This document shows positions 37,657 through 47,887 of a stretch of DNA of 64,000 bases, one piece after another. The DNA lies in NCBI GenBank assembly GCA_902591045.1, contig CACIZC010000001.1, positions 62,001 through 126,000 of the forward strand, given 5' to 3'. Within the stretch, counting starts at the first letter, position 1; each line of letters opens with the position of its first letter. A program made the position numbers and the translations under genes. The notes beneath the pieces are model-generated. The model was given only the letters and a program-made list of their open reading frames with translations, had not been told where the DNA came from and made no database searches. The stretch is from an uncultured Pelagibacteraceae bacterium (lineage in GTDB: Bacteria; Pseudomonadota; Alphaproteobacteria; Pelagibacterales; Pelagibacteraceae).

Positions 37657-38132
37657 AAAATCCTAGATTTATTCATTTATCATTTATTTTAATATTTTTC
37701 AGTATTATTACGAGTTGTGGTTACCAACCTATGTTAGGTGAAAACAACGAAAAATTTAATATAAAAGTTTTAAATGTTGATGGCGATCAAAGAATTGGTC
37801 AGATATTAAGAAATAATATTGCTCATATACAAAAAAAAAGCGACGGATTGGTATTTAATGTATTTGCTGAAAAAAACAAAGGTATTACTAATAAAAGTTC
37901 TACCGGTAAAATATTGGAATATAGTTTAAATATATCTTTTGATTTAATTGCATACGAAAATCCAGGTAGAAAAGTAATACTAGAAAAAAAGTTTTCACAG
38001 TCCAGAAATTACAAAGCTTCAGATCTATATTCAAACACTTTGAATACTGAAAGAAAAATAACTGAAGAAATGATAGAATCTTTGGCTAATGAAATTATTA
38101 CAAATATTGGACTAATTTACTCTAAGCAATGA
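37653..38132 (+). CDS. lptE: LPS-assembly lipoprotein LptE
   Basis: 159 aa. Lipoprotein signal with lipobox I-T-S-C (Cys22), followed by the typical CGYQPML start of LptE. The rest is low in conservation, as usual for the family. It plugs the LptD barrel that inserts LPS in the outer membrane. Its place between leuS and holA, with overlaps of 4 bases on both sides, strengthens the call. Confidence 0.9.
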   Translation: MKNPRFIHLSFILIFFSIITSCGYQPMLGENNEKFNIKVLNVDGDQRIGQILRNNIAHIQKKSDGLVFNVFAEKNKGITNKSSTGKILEYSLNISFDLIAYENPGRKVILEKKFSQSRNYKASDLYSNTLNTERKITEEMIESLANEIITNIGLIYSKQ

Positions 38133-39133
38133 TAATAAAAAGCTATTTACTAGAAAGAAATATTTCAGAAATTGATGAATGTTTTGCAACTTTAATTTAC
38201 GGTGAGAATATTGGTTTTAAAGACGATATAAAATATCAAATAAAAGAAAAATATAAAAAAGTTGATAAAATATCTTTAAATCAAGATGATATTTTAAAAA
38301 ATAGCAAAGTTTTGACTGAGCAAATTGAAAACACATCTCTATTCAGTAAAAATAAAATTATATTTATTAACCAAGTTTCTGAAAAAATCAAAAAGATTTT
38401 AATGGATATTCTGGAGACACCTAGAAATGATTTAAAAATTTTTATTTTTGCAGATACTTTGGAAAAAAAATCAATTTTAAGATCATTTTTTGAAAAAAGC
38501 AAAGATCTTAAAATAGTACCCTGTTATCAAGATAATGAAAGAACTCTTGCGGAATATTTAAGAAAAAAATTTGCTGGTTATACAGGTCTAACCCAAGAAA
38601 TAATAAATCTTCTTATAAAGAATTCAGGTCTCGATAGAAAAACACTTAGCAACGAAATTGAAAAAATAAAAAGTCTGTTTTTAGATAAAAAAATAAAGAG
38701 TGAAAAAATTATAAGTTTAATAAACAATCCCTACAATCTTGATTTTGATAACCTTAGAGATGCGTGTTTTTCAGCTGAAAAAGATAAGTTAAATGATAAT
38801 TTAGGAAACGTGGCATTACAAAATGAAGATGCTTATTTTTATTTAAACAGCTTAAACTATAGAGTAGAAAAATTGATTGCTCTGTCTGAGCAGTGCAATG
38901 AATACAAAAGTGTGGATATGGCTATAGAAAAAATAAGACCTCCTATCTTTTGGAAAGATAAACCAACGTTTTCAAAGCAATTAAAAAAATGGAATATAAG
39001 TAAGTTAAATCAAGCAAAAAAGCATATAAATACAACAGAAATCTTAGTTAAAACAAAGCTGCATGGTTGTGGTGACGTTCTAATTAAAAACCTCCTGGTA
39101 AAACTTTGCTGTATTGCAAATGCTACTTCTTAA
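38129..39133 (+). CDS. holA: DNA polymerase III delta subunit
   Basis: 334 aa clamp-loader subunit. Recognisable parts: LIYGENIGFKDDIKYQIK at the N-terminus, FIFADTLEKKSILRSFFEKS, and the C-terminal LKTKLHGCGD-like region (VKTKLHGCGDVLIKNLL). It opens the sliding clamp. Conservation is modest, so position after lptE supports the call. Its end overlaps the convergent parB by 11 bases. Confidence 0.9.
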   Translation: MIIKSYLLERNISEIDECFATLIYGENIGFKDDIKYQIKEKYKKVDKISLNQDDILKNSKVLTEQIENTSLFSKNKIIFINQVSEKIKKILMDILETPRNDLKIFIFADTLEKKSILRSFFEKSKDLKIVPCYQDNERTLAEYLRKKFAGYTGLTQEIINLLIKNSGLDRKTLSNEIEKIKSLFLDKKIKSEKIISLINNPYNLDFDNLRDACFSAEKDKLNDNLGNVALQNEDAYFYLNSLNYRVEKLIALSEQCNEYKSVDMAIEKIRPPIFWKDKPTFSKQLKKWNISKLNQAKKHINTTEILVKTKLHGCGDVLIKNLLVKLCCIANATS

Positions 39134-39965
39134 GAAGTTTTGAGACTAGCTCAAATTGCTCCAACGATTTGTAAGTTATTATAATTTTCCCTGAGTTATT
39201 TTTTTTATTTTTAATTTCAACACTTAAACCAATTTTGCTTTCAATTTCATTTTGAATAAATTTGATATTAGGATCCTCAATTTTTACACCGCTCTTCTTT
39301 ATTTTAGTTAATTTTTCAACATCTCTAGCACTAATATGTTTTTTTACTATATTTTCTGCTACTTCTGATGCATTTGATAATCCTATTAATGGTCTGGCTT
39401 GGCCGGCAGTAAGTAGGCCATCTTCTATAAGTGAAATTACATCTGTAGGTAATGACAGTAATCGCAACGTATTGCTAATGTGACTTCTGCTTTTAGACAT
39501 AAATTTTGAAATTTTTTCATGATCGTAACCAAATTCTTTGATGAGTCTTTCGTAACCTTTGGCTTCCTCTATTACATTTAAATCTTGTCTTTGGACATTT
39601 TCTACTATGGCAATTTCTAAACTTTTCTGGTCATCTATATTTAATATGACCGCTGGTATTTCAGTTAGACCAGCTTTTTGAGCAGCTAACCATCTTCTTT
39701 CTCCAGCAACAATTTCGTACTTCCCAGGTTCATACTTATTAGGGCGCACCGCTATTGGTTGAATAACTCCATTTTCTTTTATGGATGAAGATAGTTCGAT
39801 AAGTTTTTCCTCATCAAATATAGTCCTTGGTTGGTATTTATTTTGTTGCAAATCAGCTATCGGAATTTGATTTGTCTGAATTTGATTTGATTTTGATTTG
39901 TTTTCAATGTCTCCAAACAGAGCTGACAAACCTCTTCCAAGGCCTTTTTTTTTTGCTGCATTCAT
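39123..39965 (-). CDS. parB: Chromosome-partitioning protein ParB
   Basis: 280 aa. The N-terminal GLGRGLSALFGD is followed by the ParB/Srx CTPase domain with the GERRWLAAQKAG motif. A helix-turn-helix (KFMSKSRSHISNTLRLLSLP) and a C-terminal dimer domain complete it. It binds parS, two copies of which lie inside rsmG about 1 kb upstream in the same operon. The start overlaps the parA stop as ATGA. Confidence 0.96.
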   Translation of the reverse strand: MNAAKKKGLGRGLSALFGDIENKSKSNQIQTNQIPIADLQQNKYQPRTIFDEEKLIELSSSIKENGVIQPIAVRPNKYEPGKYEIVAGERRWLAAQKAGLTEIPAVILNIDDQKSLEIAIVENVQRQDLNVIEEAKGYERLIKEFGYDHEKISKFMSKSRSHISNTLRLLSLPTDVISLIEDGLLTAGQARPLIGLSNASEVAENIVKKHISARDVEKLTKIKKSGVKIEDPNIKFIQNEIESKIGLSVEIKNKKNNSGKIIITYKSLEQFELVSKLLKK

Positions 39966-40762
39966 GCTGCACTACCCATGGATTGGTCTCTCTGATTGAT
40001 AAATTCTTCTGCTAAATTAATGTAAGACTTGCTGCCCGAGCAATTTTTATCATAGATTAAACAAGGCATGCCGTGGGATGGAGCTTCGGACAATCTAACA
40101 TTTCTAGGCACAACTGTTTTGTAAACTTTCTCTTTAAAATGCTTTCTCGCTTCAACATCTACCTGTGATGATAGTTTGTTTCTTTTATCAAACATGGTGA
40201 GCAGAACTCCTCTAATACCAAGCTCCGGATTCAGATTAACCTTTATTCTATCGATTGTTTTGACCAATTGAGTGATTCCTTCTAGTGCAAAAAATTCTGT
40301 TTGAAGAGGTATTAATAACTCATTTGCAGCTACTAAAGACATGACTGTTAAGAGACTCAAAGAAGGCGGACAGTCGATAAAAACATTTTCGTACTTTTTA
40401 AAATATGACTCATTTTCTTTACTTAAAATCTCTTTTAGCAAAAAGGCTCGGTTAGCATCATTTGCTGTTTCGACCTCTAATCCAGATAGATTCACATTTG
40501 ATCCTATAAGATCTAAACCAGGTACACTGCTTTCCTGAATTACCTCTTGAACAGATGTTTTACCTATAAGGAGGGTATATACACTTTTTTCTTCATCATT
40601 GTTTGACTTTCCCAAACCTGTTGTTGCATTACCTTGGGGGTCCAGGTCGATTACTAAGATTTTTTTTCCTTTTTTTGCTAAAGCCGTTGCCAGATTTATG
40701 ACGGTCGTAGTTTTACCTACTCCACCCTTTTGATTTATTACTGATATTACAGATCTAGCCAC
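39962..40762 (-). CDS. parA: Chromosome-partitioning ATPase ParA (Soj)
   Basis: 266 aa. The deviant Walker A (NQKGGVGKTTTVINLA), Walker A' (VIDLDPQGNATTG) and FIDCPPSLSLLT are all present. It drives movement of the ParB-parS complex. It lies 3 bases after rsmG and overlaps parB, the standard rsmG-parA-parB order. Confidence 0.97.
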   Translation of the reverse strand: MARSVISVINQKGGVGKTTTVINLATALAKKGKKILVIDLDPQGNATTGLGKSNNDEEKSVYTLLIGKTSVQEVIQESSVPGLDLIGSNVNLSGLEVETANDANRAFLLKEILSKENESYFKKYENVFIDCPPSLSLLTVMSLVAANELLIPLQTEFFALEGITQLVKTIDRIKVNLNPELGIRGVLLTMFDKRNKLSSQVDVEARKHFKEKVYKTVVPRNVRLSEAPSHGMPCLIYDKNCSGSKSYINLAEEFINQRDQSMGSAA

Positions 40763-40765
40763 AAT

Positions 40766-41404
40766 TTATTTTTTGGCATTTACCAGGAGTATTTTAGAAT
40801 CACTGCTAGTAATGCTTCTAGTTAGCTTATACTTATAAATTAGATCCTTTGAAGCTTTATTTATCTCTTCCTGTGCACTCTTTCCTAGCATAACAATTAA
40901 TTTATGTGGCTTTTTTGCAGTTTCACGTGAAATTCTTAATACCTCAGGTAATTTTTTAAATGCTCTACAAACTATATAATCAGTATCTAATATATGAGAT
41001 TGATAATCATTCTCATATATATTTACATTCTTCAGTTCTAATTTGTTTATAACACTTTTGATAAAGCTAATTTTAACCTTGGATTTTTCATAAAGTTTCA
41101 CGTGAAACGTGAGAATATCATTATAAAATATAGATAGTATAATTCCAGGAAAACCGGCACCAGTGCCTAAATCAGACAAACTCTTAAAATTTTTATAGTC
41201 TATATGCTTAATCAATTGAGCAGAATCTAAGATATGTCTATGCCAAATATTTTTTTCGGAATTTTTGGAGATTAAATTATACCTTTTATTAAAACTAAGC
41301 ACTTGATTTGCAAATAACTCCAGCTTTTCAAGTTTACCCTCCGTAAAATTAAGATTTTTAGCTAAAAATAGCTTTGATGTTACCTTAGATTCATCAGTAT
41401 TCAT
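40766..41404 (-). CDS. rsmG: 16S rRNA m7G527 methyltransferase RsmG (GidB)
   Basis: 212 aa. SAM-binding fold with SLSDLGTGAGFPGIILSIF and a DYIVCRAFKKLPEVL segment. It methylates G527 of 16S rRNA. The gene body contains two parS-like palindromes (40920-40933, 41095-41108), which constrain its codons. It lies between mnmG and parA. Confidence 0.95.
   Translation of the reverse strand: MNTDESKVTSKLFLAKNLNFTEGKLEKLELFANQVLSFNKRYNLISKNSEKNIWHRHILDSAQLIKHIDYKNFKSLSDLGTGAGFPGIILSIFYNDILTFHVKLYEKSKVKISFIKSVINKLELKNVNIYENDYQSHILDTDYIVCRAFKKLPEVLRISRETAKKPHKLIVMLGKSAQEEINKASKDLIYKYKLTRSITSSDSKILLVNAKK
40920..40933. other. parS-like centromere site 1
   Basis: GTTTCACGTGAAAT matches 13 of 14 positions of the ParB core GTTTCACGTGAAAC. 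It lies inside rsmG, beside parAB, 162 to 175 bases from the second site. Confidence 0.8.
41095..41108. other. parS-like centromere site 2
   Basis: GTTTCACGTGAAAC, a perfect 14-base palindrome identical to the core of the bacterial parS consensus, inside rsmG and about 9.3 kb from the predicted oriC. Confidence 0.9.
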
Positions 41405-41411
41405 GAGGATT

Positions 41412-43283
41412 CTAGGCTGTGGCCTTATGTTTTGTCTTTTTTATAGCCCCTAATAAGATTATTGCTGCTGCAGGAGTGACCCCATCTACTCGTAATGCCT
41501 GTCCCAAGGTCTTTGGTCTAATCAATTTCAATTTTGACTTAACTTCATTTGAAAGACCGCTAAAGGAATCATAGTCAATGCCATCTGGTATCATTAAACT
41601 TTCATCTTTTTTAAAAGTTTTGATATCGCTTTCTTGTTTGGGTAAGTAGCCTGAGTAGTGGGCATTAATTGCAACTTGCTCATCGATTGAGTGTCCATAA
41701 TGGGGTATATCTACCCAAATGTCTCTTAGATGGGTTAATTTAACATTTTTCATTCCTAAAATTTCTAATCCAGATCTTTTGACTCCGTCCATTGCAATCT
41801 TAATAGAATGCTTAGCGGCAGCATTTGGTGTCATAGATTTTTTTAACAAAGACGTTTCTAGATTATTTATTTTTTTTTGCTTATCATTAAATAATTTTTT
41901 TCTGTTACTTTTGACTAAATTCATTTTTATACCGATTGGTGTAAGCCTTTGATCTGCATTATCTGCTCTCAATGACAATCGGTATTCAGCTCGAGACGTA
42001 AACATCCTATAGGGTTCACTAACGCCCTTCGTAATAAGATCATCTATCATCACTCCAATGTATGAACTTGATCTATCCAAAATGAACTCGTCTCTTTTTT
42101 TAATTTTTAGCGCTGCATTAATTCCAGCTATCAATCCTTGGGCTGCAGCTTCTTCATAACCTGTTGTTCCATTAATTTGACCAGCAAGAAAAAGAGACCC
42201 TATTTTTTTGGCTTCTAGACTCGCTTTTAGCTCCCTTGGGTCCACATAATCGTACTCTATGGCATATCCTGCTCTTACCATTTTGACCTCTTCTAGACCC
42301 TTAATTTTAGCTAATATTTTAAGCTGAACATCCTCAGGCAGAGCGGTCGAAATACCATTGGGGTAAACTGTGTGATCCTCTAGGCCTTCTGGTTCTAAAA
42401 AAATTTGGTGTTTTTGTTTTTCCTTAAACTTGACAATTTTGTCTTCAATAGATGGACAGTATCTTGGACCGACCCCTTTGATGTTACCAGAGTATATTGC
42501 ACTTCTTGAAATATTATCACTTATGATTTTGTGCACCGAGTCATTGGTGTGAGTCACACCGCAGTTAATTTGTTTATTGATAGCTTTTGTTGTTAGGAAT
42601 GAAAAAAAGTATGGCTCTCTATCAGCTGGCTGCATTTCTAAATCCTCATAATTGATAGTTCTTCCATCCAATCTTGGAGGTGTTCCGGTTTTAAGTCTCC
42701 CAATTTTAATGTTAAATTTTTCTAATTGTTCGCTCAATCCTGTAGAAGGCTTTTCGTCATATCTTCCAGCAGGTATCTGTTTTTCACCTATATGAATTAA
42801 ACCGTTTAAGAAGGTCCCTGTAGTAAGAATTAGTTGGCCGCATATTACCTCTTTTCCACTTTGGCAAATGAAACCTTTAATTTTATCTTTTTCGAAGGTA
42901 AATTTTACAACAGGATCGGCTATCACCTCTAAATTTTCATAGTTGAGCAATAGCTCCTGCATATATTTTTTGTAAAGCTTTCTGTCTGACTGAGTTCGTG
43001 GTCCTCTCACAGCTGGGCCTCTGCTTCTGTTCAATAATCTAAACTGAATTCCTGATTTATCCGCCACATCACCCATAACTCCGTCCAAGGCATCGATTTC
43101 TCGAACCAAGTGACCTTTTCCTAGTCCCCCTATGGCAGGATTGCACGACATTTCACCTATAGTCTCTATTTTATGTGTAAAAAGACCAGTATTTACGCCC
43201 ATTCTGGCCGACGCTGCCGCAGCCTCACATCCAGCGTGTCCACCGCCTATTACAGCCACATCAAAGGTCGTTTTATTGCTCAT
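41412..43283 (-). CDS. mnmG: tRNA uridine-5-carboxymethylaminomethyl modification enzyme MnmG (GidA)
   Basis: 623 aa FAD enzyme. N-terminal dinucleotide site [19 protein letters not shown], followed by [20 protein letters not shown] and [17 protein letters not shown]-like text ([17 protein letters not shown]). It acts with MnmE to modify U34 of tRNAs. It lies in the mnmE-mnmG-rsmG-parA-parB row. Confidence 0.97.
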   Translation of the reverse strand: MSNKTTFDVAVIGGGHAGCEAAAASARMGVNTGLFTHKIETIGEMSCNPAIGGLGKGHLVREIDALDGVMGDVADKSGIQFRLLNRSRGPAVRGPRTQSDRKLYKKYMQELLLNYENLEVIADPVVKFTFEKDKIKGFICQSGKEVICGQLILTTGTFLNGLIHIGEKQIPAGRYDEKPSTGLSEQLEKFNIKIGRLKTGTPPRLDGRTINYEDLEMQPADREPYFFSFLTTKAINKQINCGVTHTNDSVHKIISDNISRSAIYSGNIKGVGPRYCPSIEDKIVKFKEKQKHQIFLEPEGLEDHTVYPNGISTALPEDVQLKILAKIKGLEEVKMVRAGYAIEYDYVDPRELKASLEAKKIGSLFLAGQINGTTGYEEAAAQGLIAGINAALKIKKRDEFILDRSSSYIGVMIDDLITKGVSEPYRMFTSRAEYRLSLRADNADQRLTPIGIKMNLVKSNRKKLFNDKQKKINNLETSLLKKSMTPNAAAKHSIKIAMDGVKRSGLEILGMKNVKLTHLRDIWVDIPHYGHSIDEQVAINAHYSGYLPKQESDIKTFKKDESLMIPDGIDYDSFSGLSNEVKSKLKLIRPKTLGQALRVDGVTPAAAIILLGAIKKTKHKATA

Positions 43284-43330
43284 ATATGAAATGTATCGAT
43301 GAAATATGATTTTACAAGCTCAAAGATGAC

Positions 43331-44662
43331 TTATTTACCAATACAAAAGTCCTGAAATATAGAACCTAGTATCTCTTCAACATCAACCTTGCCTACTATG
43401 CTGCCAAGATGTCTTGTGGCCAGTCTAAGATCTTCTGCGGCTGTTTCGATCTCTTTCTTTTGATCTTTCTTTAAAAATTTCTCTATTTCTTTTAATGCTG
43501 CATTAAGTTTAGCCCGGTGCCTTTCTCTAGTAACCAAAATATTATTTGCCTTCATAAATTTTTTACTTAGCTTCTCTTTTATTGTCTTGATAAGGCTGTC
43601 GATATTTTTATTATTTTTTACAGATATTAAAATTTGATCATTTTTCTTAAATTCATTTTTTACAGGTTTTTTGCTTAAATCCGACTTATTAAAAACTAAT
43701 ATACAGTCTTCATTAATCAATTGTTTTAGATCTTTGTTAATTGTTTTTTTAGATGCATCTACCATAACTAAAGTTAGATCAGCATCTTTGGCTTTTTTAA
43801 TGGCTCTTTTTATTCCCTCTCTTTCTACTTTATTTTTTACCTTTCTTATGCCCGCAGTGTCTGCCAGAATGACGGGATATCCGTCAATATTTAGGTAGGT
43901 TTCTATTACATCTCGTGTGGTACCTTCCTGTTCAGATACAATGGCTGCCTCTCTCTTAGAAAGAAGATTTAATAAAGAAGACTTTCCTGCATTCACGTCT
44001 CCGATAATAGATATTCTGAATCCGTCTCTAATTTTTTCTCCAATTTTTTGGTCTTCTAATATTTGTTTAATGTCCTCATGAACCTGTTTTATGGAAGCCT
44101 GAACCTCTTTTAAGACATTCTCTGGAAGATCATCTTCTGCAAAGTCTATTTTTGCTTCGATATAAGACAAGGATTTAACTAATTTTTCTCTTAAAGAATT
44201 ATAGTGATTTGATGCACTGCCTTGAATCAATTTTATGGCTTGCTGCCTTTGAAGCTCTGTTTCAGCATGTATAAGATCTCCTATGCTTTCAGCCTCTATT
44301 AAATCCATTTTATTGTTCTGAAATGCGAGCTTAGTAAATTCTCCTGGTTCTGCTAATCTACAATTTTCTTGCTCTCCAAGTACCCTTAAAAAGCAACTAA
44401 CAACAGCATTGCTCCCGTGGGTATGAAATTCTGCTAGATCCTCTCCTGTATAGCTATTTGGCCCTGGGGACCACAGGAGTAATCCCTCGTCAATTATTTT
44501 ACCATTTGAGGGATCGTAAAATTTACAAAGATTAGCTTCTTTTGATTTAATGTCGTTTTTCTTTGTTATTAATTTTGATATTTGAAGACTATCTTTCCCA
44601 GATAATCTTAGAATAGCTATACCCGAAGGACCTCTGCCTGTTGATAGTGCAAATATATTCAT
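43331..44662 (-). CDS. mnmE: tRNA modification GTPase MnmE (TrmE)
   Basis: 443 aa. The N-terminal folate-binding domain starts ALSTGRGPSGIAILRLSG. The G domain has IIGDVNAGKSSLLNLL, EQEGTTRDVIE and ILADTAGIRKV. The protein ends with the conserved FCIGK (C-x-G-K), which is needed for tRNA modification. A 47-base gap separates it from mnmG. Confidence 0.97.
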   Translation of the reverse strand: MNIFALSTGRGPSGIAILRLSGKDSLQISKLITKKNDIKSKEANLCKFYDPSNGKIIDEGLLLWSPGPNSYTGEDLAEFHTHGSNAVVSCFLRVLGEQENCRLAEPGEFTKLAFQNNKMDLIEAESIGDLIHAETELQRQQAIKLIQGSASNHYNSLREKLVKSLSYIEAKIDFAEDDLPENVLKEVQASIKQVHEDIKQILEDQKIGEKIRDGFRISIIGDVNAGKSSLLNLLSKREAAIVSEQEGTTRDVIETYLNIDGYPVILADTAGIRKVKNKVEREGIKRAIKKAKDADLTLVMVDASKKTINKDLKQLINEDCILVFNKSDLSKKPVKNEFKKNDQILISVKNNKNIDSLIKTIKEKLSKKFMKANNILVTRERHRAKLNAALKEIEKFLKKDQKKEIETAAEDLRLATRHLGSIVGKVDVEEILGSIFQDFCIGK

Positions 44663-44697
44663 TTGTTTTTTTTATATTTTTTCATAGCATAGAATAT

Positions 44698-45150
44698 ATG
44701 GAAAATACCATTTCTTTTAGTACTAAGTTTGGTTGGATTTCAGCTACTGAATTAAACAACAAAATAACTTCTATTCAATTTAATAGACTTAAAAGAAAAG
44801 GTGTAACATCACCTAATCTAAGAAAACTCAGAGACAATATTAGTGCCTATTTCCAAGGAAAAACGAGTGAATTAAAGGCTCCAATTAGAACTAATGGAAA
44901 TTCTAACCAAAAAAAAATATGGAGTGAGCTAAGAAAAATAAAGAAGGGTAAAACAAAAAACTATGGAGAAATTGCCAAAAAACTTAAAATTTCCCCAAGA
45001 TACGTGGGGAAGGTTTGCGGCCAAAATAAACATGTCTTAGTTATTCCCTGCCACAGGGTTATAAAGTCTGACGGATCGCTTGCTGGATTTTCTGCTAAAG
45101 GTGGTATTAAATTAAAAAAAATGCTTTTAGATTTTGAAAAAACTAAATAG
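44698..45150 (+). CDS. ogt: Methylated-DNA--protein-cysteine methyltransferase
   Basis: 150 aa from the ATG at 44698; an earlier in-frame start would run back into mnmE. The C-terminal winged-helix active site is KHVLVIPCHRVIKSDGSLAGFS with the acceptor Cys118 in PCHRV, preceded by TKNYGEIAKKL and PRYVGKVCGQNK. It repairs O6-methylguanine by suicide transfer. It is divergent from mnmE over 35 bases and convergent with the radical-SAM gene two bases on. Confidence 0.93.
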   Translation: MENTISFSTKFGWISATELNNKITSIQFNRLKRKGVTSPNLRKLRDNISAYFQGKTSELKAPIRTNGNSNQKKIWSELRKIKKGKTKNYGEIAKKLKISPRYVGKVCGQNKHVLVIPCHRVIKSDGSLAGFSAKGGIKLKKMLLDFEKTK

Positions 45151-45152
45151 AA

Positions 45153-46505
45153 TTACTTGTTTTGTAAGGTTTGAACCAAGTCCATCCATTTTTTGCTACC
45201 ATCGGTATGTCTAGTGTATTCCTCATTAATTTTTGCTGCTGGATAAGCATCCAGTTTTTTTTTGTTTAAATTATAAAGAGGGGCACCTTCAATTTCTGCC
45301 GTACCAGACTCTTGAACGGTTGTGAATTTAACTTCGGAAATATATTTTTTTGTTTGGATCATGTTGGCTTTAGTTTCGCCCGGCAGACCATAAGTGAAGG
45401 TTCCGTGTACGGACATACCAAGTGATTTTATGTATTGAACTATTTCTTTAGTATAATTTAAATCCAGATGCTTATTAACTATTTTGTCAACTACATATTG
45501 ATCACCAGACTCAACTCCAATTTTGACTCCTTGGCACCCGCTATCTCTCATTATTTTCCAAGTTTCCTTTCTAATAGAGTCCGCCCTACACATAGCAAAC
45601 CATGGAACTTTGAATTCGCTCATAATTTCACACATATCAACTGTATGTTTGTTTCCTATATTGAACGTATCATCATCAAAATAAATAGTTTGATATTTAT
45701 ACTTTTCCATTAAATGGCCAATAAAATTTTTCATGTAATTTTTTGAATATTGTCGTACGGTTCTTTTTTTATCTCCATCTGGATCATTCCCGGTCATAGA
45801 AGCTGGCCACACACAAAATATACATTTGAAAGGACACCCCCTACTTGCCCAAATATGTGCTTGTGGAAAATATTTACTCATTGGTACAGGATTCCAATCA
45901 AAGTATTTGTCAAAATGTAGATCGTCAAAATAAGGGATTGGGGAGGCATTCATTTCATCAAGTGTTAAAAGATCGTAATCAATCACTCCAGAGGCTCCTT
46001 TTAAAACTTTTACAGTATTCTTTTCATACTCACCTTTTATGATGGCATGTATTTCTTTGTATTTTTTTACTTTTTCAGATACAGCTCCTATCGATCCAGC
46101 TACTATTATTTTTAGATGAGGATGTTTTTCTTTTATATCTTTAATTAATTTATAATCATGATCCCAACTGGGTGTTGCGGTCTCTATAAGTAAATATTCA
46201 ATTTTATTTTTAATGCTATCAAGATAATTAAAATATGTTTTATAAGATTCGCTTAGACCAATGCTGTCTCTAAAAAAAACTTCATTTTTTCCTATTTGTT
46301 TTTGAGCGTAGGTTGTAGCATAACCAAGAAAATATGGATAAGGGGTATAATCTTTAATATGTCTTTTATCGGGTCGAGATTTGTTAAGACTTGTAAATGG
46401 CCATCTAGACCCCGCTCTAATACCTCTTCTCCATCTTTTACGTCTAAACCACCCTCGGCTTTCTTTCCCTTCCCACCACGGTGGGTTACTAAATAATATG
46501 CTCAT
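45153..46505 (-). CDS. B12-binding-type radical SAM protein of unknown function
   Basis: 450 aa. The N-terminal 200 residues begin SILFSNPPWWEGKE with a very basic WFRRKRWRRGIRAGSRWPF patch, then a Rossmann-like region (YLLIETATPSW; IIVAGSIGAVSE) resembling cobalamin-binding domains but without a clear D-x-H-x2-G. The radical-SAM cysteines are Cys224, Cys228 and Cys231 (SRGCPFKCIFC). Relatives with this N-terminus often sit in surface-polysaccharide clusters, but no such genes are nearby. It interrupts the conserved rho-mnmE neighbourhood with ogt and looks like an accessory gain. Confidence 0.8.
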   Translation of the reverse strand: MSILFSNPPWWEGKESRGWFRRKRWRRGIRAGSRWPFTSLNKSRPDKRHIKDYTPYPYFLGYATTYAQKQIGKNEVFFRDSIGLSESYKTYFNYLDSIKNKIEYLLIETATPSWDHDYKLIKDIKEKHPHLKIIVAGSIGAVSEKVKKYKEIHAIIKGEYEKNTVKVLKGASGVIDYDLLTLDEMNASPIPYFDDLHFDKYFDWNPVPMSKYFPQAHIWASRGCPFKCIFCVWPASMTGNDPDGDKKRTVRQYSKNYMKNFIGHLMEKYKYQTIYFDDDTFNIGNKHTVDMCEIMSEFKVPWFAMCRADSIRKETWKIMRDSGCQGVKIGVESGDQYVVDKIVNKHLDLNYTKEIVQYIKSLGMSVHGTFTYGLPGETKANMIQTKKYISEVKFTTVQESGTAEIEGAPLYNLNKKKLDAYPAAKINEEYTRHTDGSKKWMDLVQTLQNK

Positions 46506-46555
46506 ATTTTTATACTAGCTGTTATGAGGACGATTTAAAAGCAGGTTTATTTATA

Positions 46556-47827
46556 CTATCCAGATTTGTTCATGGAAGTGAAGAAATCAGCGTTATTTTT
46601 TGTATTTTTTAATTTTGAAATTAAAAATTCAATACCGTCCATGGTTCCCATGGGGCTGATTATTCTTCTTAAAACGTTCATTTTTGTTAGATCTTCTTTT
46701 TTGAATAATAATTCTTCTCTTCTTGTTCCAGATCTTGTTATATCAAGAGCGGGATAAATTCTTTTGTCGGCAACTTTTCTATCTAAAATTAATTCTGAAT
46801 TACCAGTTCCTTTAAACTCTTCAAATATTACTTCGTCCATTCTGCTACCTGTATCTACTAAAGCAGTAGATATAATTGTTAAAGATCCACCCTGCTCTAC
46901 ATTTCTTGCTGCTCCAAAAAATCTTTTAGGTCTTTGAAGCGCATTTGCATCAACACCGCCAGTTAAAACTTTTCCTGAACTTGGAACTACAGCATTATAG
47001 GCCCTGCCTAGTCTAGTGATAGAGTCCAATAAAATTACTACGTCTTTTTTGTGTTCTACTAGTCTTTTGGCTTTTTCAATCACCATTTCAGCAACAGCAA
47101 CGTGTCTGGAAGCGGGTTCGTCAAAAGTAGAACTTATAACTTCACCTTTCACAGTCCTTTGCATATCTGTAACTTCTTCTGGTCTTTCATCTATTAACAA
47201 TACCATTAAATAACACTCGGGATGATTTGCTGCTAATGAGTTTGCAATATTTTGCAGGATTATTGTCTTGCCCGCTTTTGGTGGTGAAATAATTAAAGAT
47301 CTTTGTCCTTTCCCAATAGGACTTACTAGGTCAATAAGTCTTGCAGTTTGGTCTGGTTTTTTTTCCGTTACATTTTTTTCTATTTCCATTTTGAGTTGCT
47401 GGTTGGGATAAAGAGGCGTTAAATTATCAAATGCAATTTTATTTCTGCCTTTTTCAGGATTTTCAAAGTTAATTTGATTAACCTTTAATAAAGCAAAATA
47501 TCTTTCTGCATCTTTAGGTGCTCTTATCTCACCCTCTACTGAGTCACCCGTTCGTAGACCAAATCTTCTTATTTGGCTAGGACTAACATAAATATCATCT
47601 GGTCCAGGTAAATAATTAGATTCTATAGCTCTTAGAAAGCCAAAACCGTCTTGCAAAACCTCTAATACACCTGCGCCTGTAATTTGCTCGTTTTTTTGAG
47701 CAAGTTTTTTTAATATAGAAAATAATATTTCTTGCTTTCGAAGCGTGCTTGGATTCTCAATACCTAAGCTTTCAGCTTGAGATATAAGCTCCTCTGGCGT
47801 TTTCTTTTTTAGTTCTTGTAAGTTCAT
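46556..47827 (-). CDS. rho: Transcription termination factor Rho
   Basis: 423 aa hexameric helicase. The RNA-binding domain has [29 protein letters not shown], seen here as [20 protein letters not shown]. Walker A is [16 protein letters not shown], and [15 protein letters not shown] and the Q-loop [12 protein letters not shown] follow. It is essential for factor-dependent termination, likely important here because intrinsic terminators are rare. It has its own candidate promoter upstream. Confidence 0.98.
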   Translation of the reverse strand: MNLQELKKKTPEELISQAESLGIENPSTLRKQEILFSILKKLAQKNEQITGAGVLEVLQDGFGFLRAIESNYLPGPDDIYVSPSQIRRFGLRTGDSVEGEIRAPKDAERYFALLKVNQINFENPEKGRNKIAFDNLTPLYPNQQLKMEIEKNVTEKKPDQTARLIDLVSPIGKGQRSLIISPPKAGKTIILQNIANSLAANHPECYLMVLLIDERPEEVTDMQRTVKGEVISSTFDEPASRHVAVAEMVIEKAKRLVEHKKDVVILLDSITRLGRAYNAVVPSSGKVLTGGVDANALQRPKRFFGAARNVEQGGSLTIISTALVDTGSRMDEVIFEEFKGTGNSELILDRKVADKRIYPALDITRSGTRREELLFKKEDLTKMNVLRRIISPMGTMDGIEFLISKLKNTKNNADFFTSMNKSG

Positions 47828-47858
47828 AATTGATTATTAATTGAGGTAAGTACTACTA

Positions 47859-47887
47859 ATATAAGCATTTATAATTAATATTCAAGT
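47859..47887 (-). promoter_or_regulatory. Candidate promoter of rho
   Basis: On the minus strand: TTGAAT (-35), 16 bases, TATATT (-10), leaving a leader of about 25 bases before the rho ATG. The same sequence can be read as CTTG, 17 bases, CTTATAT, a match to the alphaproteobacterial RpoH pattern, so sigma-factor assignment is ambiguous. Confidence 0.45.
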
